A DNA stretch of 64,000 bases, taken from the NCBI GenBank assembly GCA_030430565.1, contig JAUIKS010000019.1:186001-250000 (forward strand). The letters are read 5' to 3'. The notes beneath the pieces are model-generated. The model worked only from the letters and a program-made list of their open reading frames with translations, did no database searches and was not told where the DNA came from. Source of the DNA: Polyangia bacterium. GTDB lineage: Bacteria; Myxococcota_A; Polyangia; Nannocystales; Nannocystaceae. Of the stretch, positions 1 through 7,338 are shown one piece after another (the stretch's first letter is position 1; every line of letters starts with the position of its first letter). The position numbers were made by a program, and so were the translations under genes.

Positions 1-314
1 CGGGCCTCGGCCGCGTCGCCCAGGAGCCGACGACGGATCCCGGAGACGACGCGCCCGCGGGCGAGCTCGAGCTGCTGCAGCAGCGGCGCGTCGAGCTCCT
101 CCTCGCCGAGGTACGCCGCGAGGTAGGCCTCGATCTGCCGGCTCGCGCGCGGGAGCAGCCCGAGCGTCGCGCCCAGCGCGTCGCACTCGACACGAATGAC
201 CTCAAGACCAGGTTTGGGGGTGACCGTGACGCTGCCGGGCCGACAGCCGAGGACCGCCGTCACCGCGCCCGCCGCGATGCGGCTCTCGATCGTCGCATGC
301 GATGTCTCATCCAT
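1..314 (-). CDS. Unrecognised protein, N-terminal part (runs off window)
   Basis: Reads leftward from an ATG at 314 for 104 codons with no stop before the window edge, so the C terminus is missing. The protein opens MDETSHATIESRIAAG. The visible part looks soluble, with no signal peptide or membrane segment: an Ala/Gly/Val-rich first half, then a Leu/Glu/Arg-rich probably helical stretch. I recognise no family. Bases 315-511 upstream hold no gene; the next gene (512-943) points the same way, so the two could be cotranscribed. Confidence 0.6.
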   Translation of the reverse strand, partial: MDETSHATIESRIAAGAVTAVLGCRPGSVTVTPKPGLEVIRVECDALGATLGLLPRASRQIEAYLAAYLGEEELDAPLLQQLELARGRVVSGIRRRLLGDAAEA

Positions 315-511
315 CGGGGCTCCTGCCGCGCGCGTCGTCTGGGTGCAGCGCGCGGCGCCATGACTGTCGCACAAGATGCTCCGCGCCGGAGCCCGCCCGC
401 GTGAGGCTCACCGCGCGCGCTCGCGCCGCGGGAGTCAGCTCACCGCCGTAGCGAGCCGCGACGTCGCGCGACGCGAGGCGCTCGATCGCGCTTGCTCACG
501 GCCCCGATGGC

Positions 512-943
512 TCACGGCGCGTCGGTGGGACCGCCGGGGCCCGGTCGCTCGGGCTCGGGCGGCCGCGAGTCAAAGCAGTCGACGAAGGCCAGCACCTCGT
601 CCGTGCACGCGTCGATATCGGTCGGCTGGCACTCGTAGTTGTCGTAGAGGCAGCGCATGTACGTCTCCCAGACATCGCCGCAGCGCAGCTCTTCGAACTC
701 CGCGCGCGAGTCCTCGCACTGGACCTCGCAGCGCTCGTCCTCATCGCCGAAGGCTTCGTCGCAGGGCTCGAGCTTCTCGCAGAACTGTCGACACAGGTCC
801 TCCTCTTGGCCCTCGCCGAAGGGCGAGCCGGTCGTCTGCTCGTTGAGCGTGCGCTCGACGCAGCCGGCGCCCGCGCCGAGCGTGAGCGCCACCGCGGCGG
901 AGGCCAGGATGACGCGGGCGAGCAGCGCGTGGTGAGCTGGCAT
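512..943 (-). CDS. Small Cys-rich lipoprotein
   Basis: A 143-residue probable lipoprotein. A hydrophobic signal (about residues 8-27) ends in GAGAGC, a relaxed lipobox, with Cys28 as the lipidated residue. The mature part is acidic and carries about eight Cys spaced like disulfide pairs (LCRQFC, CEVQC, RCLYDNYEC), followed by a Pro-rich tail. I do not recognise the domain; its size and Cys pattern fit the small secreted Cys-rich lipoproteins common in myxobacteria. The ATG at 943 is preceded by TATACT only 8 bases upstream, supporting this start and a leaderless mRNA. Confidence 0.75.
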   Translation of the reverse strand: MPAHHALLARVILASAAVALTLGAGAGCVERTLNEQTTGSPFGEGQEEDLCRQFCEKLEPCDEAFGDEDERCEVQCEDSRAEFEELRCGDVWETYMRCLYDNYECQPTDIDACTDEVLAFVDCFDSRPPEPERPGPGGPTDAP

Positions 944-951
944 GTGTTTTT

Positions 952-957
952 AGTATA
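952..957 (-). promoter_or_regulatory. -10 element TATACT, 8 bases before the ATG at 943
   Basis: On the minus strand TATACT is followed by eight A/C-rich bases and then the ATG. Transcription from this element would begin at or next to the start codon. It is the closest match to the TATAAT consensus in the window. Confidence 0.45.
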
Positions 958-1175
958 GACCACGCGGCCCGCCGCGCCGAAACAATGCGCCGGGCGAGCC
1001 GCCGGTCGCGAAGCTTGCCTGTTCAACGAGCCGCGGCCGCGAACGCGGCTTCACAGCCGCGCAGCTCGCTGCGCGCGGGCCGGAGGAGGTCGCGTGGCCC
1101 CAGAGACCTGACCGTGAGCGCATGTCGCAAAGATCGGCGAGAGAGCGCGGCGCGACGCCCCTCGCCCCGTCTCGC

Positions 1176-2351
1176 TCACGGACGACGCGCGCGGTGCCGC
1201 TCGAGGCTCTTGTAGAGCAGGCGCACCAGCAGCTTGTTGACGACCTCCCGCAGCGGCGCGTCGTGCCCGGTCACGCGCCAGCGCGCGTAGTGGGCGAGCG
1301 CAAGCGCGCGCATCGCCGGGTAGGTCGAGGTGAGCGAGAACAGCCGGTGGTTCCGCCACGAGGGCGAGGGCTGAAACGGCGCCGGCGCGTGCCGGACCGC
1401 GCAGGCCACCGTGTAGTCGTCGAGGTTCTCGACCTCGTGCCACCACCACGGCGCGTTGTACAGCAGGTCGCCTGGCTCGAGCACCACCTCGAGCCTGGGC
1501 ACGCGCAGGAGCGGGTTGCGATCGCCGAGGCCGAGGCGCTCGCCGGCACGGTAGCCGCCGAAGGCGGAGTTGCAGTACTGAAACGGCCGGCCGTTCACGG
1601 GGTGGAGCCACGCCGACCAGTCGGGGTCGACGAGCGTCCAGCGCTTGCGCCCGGCGAGCTGCAAGAAGAAGTTGCCCCCCATCGCGCAGTGCACCGCGGT
1701 GAAGACCTGGCGGCCGCCGACGAAGAGGTTCGTCGAGAGCAGCTCGTCCCAGCCCGCGTCGCCCCCCGGCAAGAAGCGCCGGCGGACGCGCCCGAGCTCG
1801 AGCGCGTCGACGAGCTCGGGGCAGGCCGCCAGCAGCTCGGCGCTGTTGTTGAGGTAGAGCGGCTCGCGCTTCATACGATCGAGGAACTCGCCGAAGTCAA
1901 CGCGCTCGAGCGCGGCGCCGACGTCCCAGCCGCGCTCGAAGGTCTCCGGCCTGTAGCGGATGACGGCGCAGTCCCGCCCGGCGAGCCGCGCCCGCAGCCG
2001 CGCCTCGCTCCAGCGATCACCCAGGCGCCCGCGCGCGAAGCCCCGGATCACGCAGACGCGGCGCAGCTGGTCGGTCCGCGCGAGGAAGCGGGGGACGGTC
2101 AGCTCCGCGACATCGAGCTCGGGTACGGGCGCCGGCGCGCGGGGCGTCGAGAGCCCGCTGACGCGGTGGAGCGCGGCGACGGTCGCCTGCTTCGCGGCGA
2201 AGCGCGGCGACTCGCTGTGGCGCCCGCGCCACAGATAGCGGTCGAGCGTCATCAGGCTGTAAAAGCGCCGCTCGAGCGCGCGGGTCCTCGGGCAGCGCCG
2301 CGGGCGAGCGGGGGCGGTGGTGGCGTTCGGCTCTACGGTGTTGTTGTACAT
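1176..2351 (-). CDS. JmjC/cupin-8 (FIH-like) protein with HxD changed to HxA
   Basis: A 391-residue protein of the Fe(II)/2-oxoglutarate-dependent cupin-8 family, related in layout to FIH-1. The double-stranded beta-helix spans about residues 200-320. Seen: His221-Cys222-Ala223 followed by NFFLQ and GRKRW, so Lys236 lies 15 residues after His221, as in FIH where it anchors 2-oxoglutarate. The distal His is 305 in WWWHEV. The iron-binding Asp of the usual HxD motif is Ala here. Family knowledge: HxA or HxG replaces HxD in Fe/2OG halogenases, where halide takes the vacant site; an inactive or redirected enzyme is the alternative. It lies 52 bases after the GNAT-like gene and is probably cotranscribed with it. 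Confidence 0.8.
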   Translation of the reverse strand: MYNNTVEPNATTAPARPRRCPRTRALERRFYSLMTLDRYLWRGRHSESPRFAAKQATVAALHRVSGLSTPRAPAPVPELDVAELTVPRFLARTDQLRRVCVIRGFARGRLGDRWSEARLRARLAGRDCAVIRYRPETFERGWDVGAALERVDFGEFLDRMKREPLYLNNSAELLAACPELVDALELGRVRRRFLPGGDAGWDELLSTNLFVGGRQVFTAVHCAMGGNFFLQLAGRKRWTLVDPDWSAWLHPVNGRPFQYCNSAFGGYRAGERLGLGDRNPLLRVPRLEVVLEPGDLLYNAPWWWHEVENLDDYTVACAVRHAPAPFQPSPSWRNHRLFSLTSTYPAMRALALAHYARWRVTGHDAPLREVVNKLLVRLLYKSLERHRARRP

Positions 2352-2403
2352 GTTCGATAGGTCCTGTCGATCGAGTGTGCGTACATAGGGGATCGCTACG
2401 CGC

Positions 2404-3201
2404 TCACGCGGCGATCGGGACGAGCCCTCGAGGGAGGCGCGCGCCCACGCGGCGCAGCCGACGGAGCAGCGGCCGCGCCAGCAGCCTGGGCAGCGCGCCG
2501 AGGATGTTGGACAAGGTCCCCGGGACGAGCGTCAGCATCCCGCGGCCCTCGCCGTAGCCGGGGTTGCGCGCGAGGTAGTAGCGCACCGCCGGCGACGGGT
2601 GACGCCGCCAGTGCGCGCGCTCCCGCGAGCTCTCGCGCGTCGTCCAGCCGACCTGTCGAACCCAGGGATCAGCGCCCGCGACCGCGTCGAGGCCGAACTC
2701 GTCCGCGAGCTGGGCGAGCAGCCGCTCGAGCGCCGAGGGGGTCGGCCGCGACCAGTGCGGGTAGATCGAGCGCGCCACGCGGGCGAGCACCATGTACATG
2801 GCCGGATGGACAGGACATGACAGGAGGTAGACCGGGCCCTTGCGCCAGCGAAGCGCGCGCCGGACCATGTGGCGAAAGCCGAACAGGTGCGCGCAGGAGC
2901 GGCCCCGGTACTCGCGGCGGAAGCCGGCCTCGGCGCGAATGACCAGCGCGGTCGCGTCGCCGAGCGGGCGCTCGAAGTAGTGAATCGCCAGGTAGCCGAC
3001 GGGCCGCCCGACCTGATCGCTGTAGACGCGCAGCGCGGTGCGCTCGGCCGTGGAGTTGACGACGTAGCGAGCGAGCTGCTCGCGGCTGACGCCCTCGAAG
3101 ACGTCGCGCTGGACGTCGTAGAGGCGGTCGATGAGCGCCTCGCGGCGGGTCTCGTCGAGGGTCGCGGGGTCGATGGTGGGGGTGCTGAATACGGGCTGCA
3201 T
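2404..3201 (-). CDS. GNAT-like acyltransferase domain protein
   Basis: A 265-residue soluble protein. Residues about 15-130 look like an N-acetyltransferase fold: a strand-like VGYLAIHYFER segment, then RREYRGRSCAHLFGF resembling an acetyl-CoA-binding loop and helix, though without a textbook RxxGxG/A. The C-terminal 100 residues are basic and unassigned. The start is the ATG at 3201, not the longer reading frame from 3270: a strong ribosome site, GGAGG, lies 8 bases upstream. The JmjC/cupin gene follows after 52 bases, suggesting a two-gene unit in which an acyl transfer and an oxidative step may act on one substrate (inference). Four direct TTGACC repeats lie 40-80 bases upstream. Confidence 0.6.
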   Translation of the reverse strand: MQPVFSTPTIDPATLDETRREALIDRLYDVQRDVFEGVSREQLARYVVNSTAERTALRVYSDQVGRPVGYLAIHYFERPLGDATALVIRAEAGFRREYRGRSCAHLFGFRHMVRRALRWRKGPVYLLSCPVHPAMYMVLARVARSIYPHWSRPTPSALERLLAQLADEFGLDAVAGADPWVRQVGWTTRESSRERAHWRRHPSPAVRYYLARNPGYGEGRGMLTLVPGTLSNILGALPRLLARPLLRRLRRVGARLPRGLVPIAA

Positions 3202-3608
3202 TATGGATACCTCCAGAGCGGGCGAAGCGGGAACGAAGCAGGTCAAGGACAGGTCAAGAGGGCAGGTCAAGAGGGCGGGTCAACGCGACGGTGAGCCCGG
3301 CCGCGCCGCTCCGGCGACGCGCCGGCTCGACCCGCGCGGAGATAGGGCGCGCGGGCGCGGAGTCAGGCGCGTCGACTGCGTGACGCGGGTCTGGGTTCAG
3401 GGCGCGACGCGAGCGCGAGGAAGACCTCGTGAGCCTGTGCGTTGGGGCAGCCGCGATCGGTAGGGTCGCGCGCTGCAGGTGCCGCCGTGGGGCCGCGCCG
3501 CGGGTGTCGGAGGGGAGAACCGCGCCCGACGCCGTGAGGTTACGTCCCGTTCACTTGAATATAGACAACAAACCATCCAGAAATTTAGAATGATCCGCGG
3601 AGGCCGTC
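3202..3608. other. 407-base divergent intergenic region
   Basis: No convincing gene. It separates the GNAT-like gene (leftward) from the LysR gene (rightward). It contains TTGACC direct repeats at 3241-3283 and an A/T-rich tract at about 3541-3590 that is a likely promoter region for the LysR gene, followed by a GGAGG-type ribosome site at about 3598-3604. Confidence 0.5.
3241..3283 (-). repeat. Four direct TTGACC repeats (possible operator)
   Basis: On the minus strand TTGACC occurs at 3278-3283, 3265-3270, 3252-3257 and 3241-3246, with unit lengths of 13, 13 and 11 bases. Two whole 13-base units (AGGTCAAGAGGGC on the plus strand) are identical. Placed 40-82 bases upstream of the start at 3201, they could be activator sites or stacked -35-like elements. 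Confidence 0.5.
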
Positions 3609-4496
3609 ATGGAGCGACTACGCCGCGTACATTCCCTCTGGAGCTGGCTGCCGGCGTTTCGCGCCGTCGCCGAGACTGAGCACCTGCCCTCGGCGTCACG
3701 CGGCTTCGGGGTCAGCGCGTCAGCGCTGTCGCGCACCCTCGCGCTGCTCGAGGAGAACGTCGGCCAGCCGCTGTTTCTCCGCAGCGGGCGGCGGATCGAG
3801 CTCAACCACGCCGGCGCGCAGCTGCTGACGAGCGTGCGCCGGGCGATGCGGATGATCCACGACACGCTCGCGCGGCTCGAGCACGAGCACTTGGTCGGGC
3901 CCGCGCTGCTGACCGCGCGCGGGCTCGCGGCGCAGTCGCTGCTGCTGGCCGCGCTCCCACTTCTGCGGGCGCGCGCGCCGGAGCTCCGCCCTCAGCTCCT
4001 CGAGCTCCCGCGCGAGCGGATCGCGAGCGCGCTGCTGCGCGGCGAGCTCGACGTCGCGCTCGTCGAGTCGCTGATCCAGCACCCAGAGCTGACGACGACG
4101 CCGCTGTGCCAGGCCCCGCGCGCGATCTACTGCGGCCGCGGGCACCCGCTGCGCCGCAGGCCGCCCGGCTCGCTGACGGCGGCCCTCGAGCACGAGTTCG
4201 CGGCGCTCGGCGGCGCCGAGTCGAGCCCCCGCGACGACTGGCCGCTCGCGCGGGCGCGACGGGTCGCGGTGCGCGTCGAGAGCCCGCGCCTGCTCGCGGC
4301 CTTGTGTGAGCGCGGCCAGCTGCTCGCGGTCCTGCCCGAGCGCTACGCGCGGGCGCGGCCGCGGGGCGCGCTCAAGCGGGTCGGACCGGCGGACCTGCTC
4401 CCGCCCCTAGAGGTCTTCGCCGTGCACCGCGTGACCCTCGGCGCGCCGGGCCGCGCCGAGGAGGTGGTCGAGGCCGCGCGCGCGTCGGTCGACTGA
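3609..4496 (+). CDS. LysR-family transcriptional regulator
   Basis: A 295-residue LTTR of normal length. The N-terminal winged helix-turn-helix is clear at about residues 13-70 (AVAETEHLPSASRGFGVSAS, then LSRTLALLEENVGQPLF, where the recognition helix meets the wing). The effector-binding region (about 95-290) has the usual alpha/beta pattern with LLRGELDVALVES, equivalent to the conserved GxLDxAI segment. The ATG at 3609 has GGAGG about 5-10 bases upstream. It is divergent from the GNAT/JmjC pair and upstream of a lipoprotein gene; which of them it controls is not shown. Confidence 0.9.
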   Translation: MERLRRVHSLWSWLPAFRAVAETEHLPSASRGFGVSASALSRTLALLEENVGQPLFLRSGRRIELNHAGAQLLTSVRRAMRMIHDTLARLEHEHLVGPALLTARGLAAQSLLLAALPLLRARAPELRPQLLELPRERIASALLRGELDVALVESLIQHPELTTTPLCQAPRAIYCGRGHPLRRRPPGSLTAALEHEFAALGGAESSPRDDWPLARARRVAVRVESPRLLAALCERGQLLAVLPERYARARPRGALKRVGPADLLPPLEVFAVHRVTLGAPGRAEEVVEAARASVD

Positions 4497-4522
4497 GCGG
4501 GGCGCGGCGGGCCGCGCTGCGG

Positions 4523-4528
4523 TACGAT
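4523..4528 (+). promoter_or_regulatory. -10 element TACGAT upstream of the beta-helix lipoprotein
   Basis: TACGAT ends 20 bases before the ATG at 4549, predicting a leader of roughly 13 bases. No clear Shine-Dalgarno lies in between. Confidence 0.35.
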
Positions 4529-4548
4529 GGACATGTCCCTAAGTGCTT

Positions 4549-6519
4549 ATGTCCAAACGTTTTAGTATCGCCGCGCTCCCCCCGATCCTCGCCCTCGCGC
4601 TCGCCGGCTGCGGCGACGACGAAGGCGGCGGCAGCGAGACCGAGAGCTCGACGGGCGCGAGCGCGACCGAGACGACGACCGAGGGCGCCGCGACGATGGC
4701 CGCGACGATGGGCGCGACGTCGACCGCCGAGCCGACGAGCGCGGGCCCCACGAGCGACACGAGCGTGGGGACAGGCACGAGCGCGGGGACGAGCACGGGC
4801 GAGCCCACGGAGGAGCCCATCGACGGCTGCGTCGTCGTCGTCAACGGCGCGACGGGGAACGACGCGCACGGCGGCGGCTCGTGGCTGTTCGCCAAGCGCA
4901 CGGTCAACGCGGGGATCGAGCGCGCGGCGGAGATCATGGACCCAGAGGAGGGCTGCGCGGTCTGGGTCGCCGCCGGCGTGTACACGCCGTCGGACGAGCT
5001 CGTCACGAGCGCGAGCTTCGTCTTGCAGCCCGGCGTCGCGCTCTTCGGCGGCTTCGCGGGCGGCGAGCAGGCGCTCGAGGAGCGCGACTGGGTCGCGCAC
5101 GAGACCGTGCTCAGCGGCGAGTACGGCGACCCCGACGACCCCGGCGACAACGCGCGGCACGTCGTGCTCGCGGCCGACGGCGCGCGCGTCGACGGCTTCA
5201 CGATCACCGGCGGCTTCACCAGCGACGCGATCAACGAGCGCAACGGCGCCGGGATCCTGGGCAGCGCGGGCGCGTTCACGGTCGCCAACTGCGTCGTCAC
5301 CGGCAACCAGACGGGTCGCGGGGGCGACGGCGAGGTCGGGACGATCGGCGGCGGCGGGGGGCTGGGCGCGGGCATCTACTTCTCCGGTGAGTCGCTCACG
5401 CTGGAGGACAGCGTCATCTCGAACAACCTCGGCGGACCCGGGGGCGAGGGCGCGGCGATCGGCGGGACCGGAGGCGAGGGCGCCGGCGTCACTTTCTTCG
5501 GCGGATCGCTCACCGTGCGCGGCGTGGTGTTCGAGGGCAACCGCGGCGGCGACGGAGGAGTCGGCGGCGACATCGGCGGCTCCGGGGGCAACGGCGCCGC
5601 GATGTTCGTCCGCGCGACCACCCGCGTCGTGATCGAGGACAGCGAGTTCACGGGCAACATGGGCGGCACCGGCGGCACCTCGGGCAACCTCGCGGGCTTC
5701 GGAGGCGGCAGCGCGCTGCTGGTGTCGGGTGAGCCGACGGTCGTGATCAACCGCTGCCTCGTGCGCGACAACCAGGCCGGCGAGGGTGGTGGAGGCGCCG
5801 ACGCGCCGGGCAGCTTCGCGGGCATGGGCTACACCAGCTACCAGGGCGCGGGCGGGCTCGTGGTGGCCAACTCGCGCTTCGAGGGCAACGGCGACGGCTT
5901 CGGCGGCGGGCTCGGCGTCATCGCGGAGGCGATGTCGCCGGGGGGCGCCGTGCTGTTCGTCAACTCCGTGATCGCGGGGAACACCACGACGGGCCAGGCC
6001 GGCGGCCTGTACGTGCGCGCCAACGGCAACCAGGCGGTGACCTTCGCCAACTGCAGCGTCGCCGGCAACAGCGCGGTGTTCGGCGGCGGCGGTCTGTACT
6101 TCGCCGCGCCCGAGGCCGTGGGGCCCGAGCCGACGCGGCTCGTGAACTCGATCGTCTGGGGCAACACCGCCGACAACAACCCGCAGATCGACGCGAGCAT
6201 GTTCGGCTTCGACATCATGAACCCGGTCCCGCTCGAGGTCGTGAACAGCTCGGTCGAGGGCGGGTGCGTCCCCTCGGCGATCGTCACGTGCACCGACGCG
6301 CTGAGCGACGCGCCGCAGTTCGTCAACCTCGGCGCGGGCGACCTCCACCTCGGCCCCGGCTCGGCGCTGGTCGACGCCGGCGACGACGGGCTGCTGCCGC
6401 CGGACCTCGCCGATCTCGACGGCGACGGGGATGTCGACGAGCCGACGCCGCTCGACCTCGACGAGCTGCCGCGGATCGCCGGCGCGGCCGTGGACCTCGG
6501 CGCGCTCGAGCAGCCGTGA
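4549..6519 (+). CDS. Right-handed beta-helix lipoprotein
   Basis: A 656-residue lipoprotein. Signal MSKRFSIAALPPILALALAG and lipidated Cys21, then a Ser/Thr/Glu linker to about residue 85. The body opens with VVVNGATGNDAHGGGSW, typical of choice-of-anchor/right-handed beta-helix proteins, and continues as many rungs such as VANCVVTGN, LEDSVISNN and FVNSVIAGN alternating with Gly-rich turns. The last 60 residues include LDGDGDVDEP, a calcium-binding-like loop, and close with a LDLGALEQP tail typical of the family. Probably an outer-membrane-anchored surface protein binding or cutting polysaccharide; no catalytic residues can be named. A GTG at 4543 is an alternative start. Confidence 0.85.
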   Translation: MSKRFSIAALPPILALALAGCGDDEGGGSETESSTGASATETTTEGAATMAATMGATSTAEPTSAGPTSDTSVGTGTSAGTSTGEPTEEPIDGCVVVVNGATGNDAHGGGSWLFAKRTVNAGIERAAEIMDPEEGCAVWVAAGVYTPSDELVTSASFVLQPGVALFGGFAGGEQALEERDWVAHETVLSGEYGDPDDPGDNARHVVLAADGARVDGFTITGGFTSDAINERNGAGILGSAGAFTVANCVVTGNQTGRGGDGEVGTIGGGGGLGAGIYFSGESLTLEDSVISNNLGGPGGEGAAIGGTGGEGAGVTFFGGSLTVRGVVFEGNRGGDGGVGGDIGGSGGNGAAMFVRATTRVVIEDSEFTGNMGGTGGTSGNLAGFGGGSALLVSGEPTVVINRCLVRDNQAGEGGGGADAPGSFAGMGYTSYQGAGGLVVANSRFEGNGDGFGGGLGVIAEAMSPGGAVLFVNSVIAGNTTTGQAGGLYVRANGNQAVTFANCSVAGNSAVFGGGGLYFAAPEAVGPEPTRLVNSIVWGNTADNNPQIDASMFGFDIMNPVPLEVVNSSVEGGCVPSAIVTCTDALSDAPQFVNLGAGDLHLGPGSALVDAGDDGLLPPDLADLDGDGDVDEPTPLDLDELPRIAGAAVDLGALEQP

Positions 6520-6532
6520 CCCCGCCCCCGCG

Positions 6533-7084
6533 TCAGCGCGCGCGCAGGCCCGAGAACCACTCGCGCTCGCCCTGCCGCGACCAGGTGATCACGAAGTCGC
6601 GCCGGCGCCCGACCTGAGCCGACGCGTCGCCGCCGAGCAGCCGGCTCGGGCTGTGAATCGCGAACGCGCGCCGCCCCGGCGCGAGCGCGCCGGCGCTGGC
6701 CTCGACGCGCTCGATCTCGAGGACCACGACGTAGCGCGGGTCCACGTGCACGGGCGTCAGCGTCCCCGAGAACCGGCGCAGCGGCAGCAGCTGGGCGATC
6801 GTCGCGGTGAACGAGAACTCCGCGGAGACGACCTCCGGCTCCGCGCCCGTCGTCGCCGACGGCGTCACCGCGACGGGCGTGCTCGCGTCAGGCGAAAGAT
6901 TTTCTGTCACGTCTCGCTCGATCCGTTGATCGCGCGGCGGGTCGGATGGAACTACTGATGTGGGGTCGTGCTCGTCTCGATCCCCGCGCGCGCTGAGCTC
7001 GTCCGCGCCCGCGTGGTGGTGCGCGCACCCACACATGACGCTGAGCGCGAAGAACTGAACATGTCTCCTCGAGCGGCTCAACAC
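6533..7084 (-). CDS. Probable lipoprotein of unknown function
   Basis: A 183-residue protein. The short signal (residues 1-19) ends in SVMCGC, a plausible lipobox with Cys20. A hydrophilic linker rich in Asp, Ser and Pro runs to about residue 85. The C-terminal domain (about 88-183) has alternating strands (FSFTATIAQLLPL, YVVVLEIERV, RRDFVITWSRQG), compatible with a small beta-barrel; I do not recognise it. The GTG at 7084 is the only start that keeps the whole signal. It is convergent with the beta-helix gene, 13 bases apart. Confidence 0.6.
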   Translation of the reverse strand: MLSRSRRHVQFFALSVMCGCAHHHAGADELSARGDRDEHDPTSVVPSDPPRDQRIERDVTENLSPDASTPVAVTPSATTGAEPEVVSAEFSFTATIAQLLPLRRFSGTLTPVHVDPRYVVVLEIERVEASAGALAPGRRAFAIHSPSRLLGGDASAQVGRRRDFVITWSRQGEREWFSGLRAR

Positions 7085-7206
7085 GATCTCCCGGCGCAGT
7101 GTAGACCGTGCGCGAAACCACTGCGTCCGCCGGAACTTTTGCGAGCGGGCGGCGTGAACAACTCACGCGCTCCTGGAACAATCGCCCCGCGCCCTGAGTT
7201 CGCGCC

Positions 7207-7297
7207 CTCGCCCCTCCGACGACCTCGCCCCTCCGACGACCTCGCCCCTCCGACGACCTCGCGCCTCCTCGCGCCTCCTCGCGCCTCCTCGCGCCTC
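7207..7297 (+). repeat. Adjoining 17-bp (x3) and 10-bp (x4) tandem repeats
   Basis: Three perfect copies of CTCGCCCCTCCGACGAC (7207-7257) run directly into four copies of CTCGCGCCTC (7258-7297), then a decayed copy. Both units share CTCGC-CCTC, so the shorter probably arose from the longer by slippage. They lie 42-132 bases before the start at 7339, between divergent genes, and could vary promoter spacing. Confidence 0.75.
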
Positions 7298-7338
7298 CTC
7301 GCTCTTCCTCCGCCGTCCCCGCACACGCAGACCGCTCT

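Noticed and set aside
7207..7297. CRISPR-like array
   Set aside because: The units are short (17 and 10 bp), directly adjoining, with no unique spacers, and no cas genes are present.
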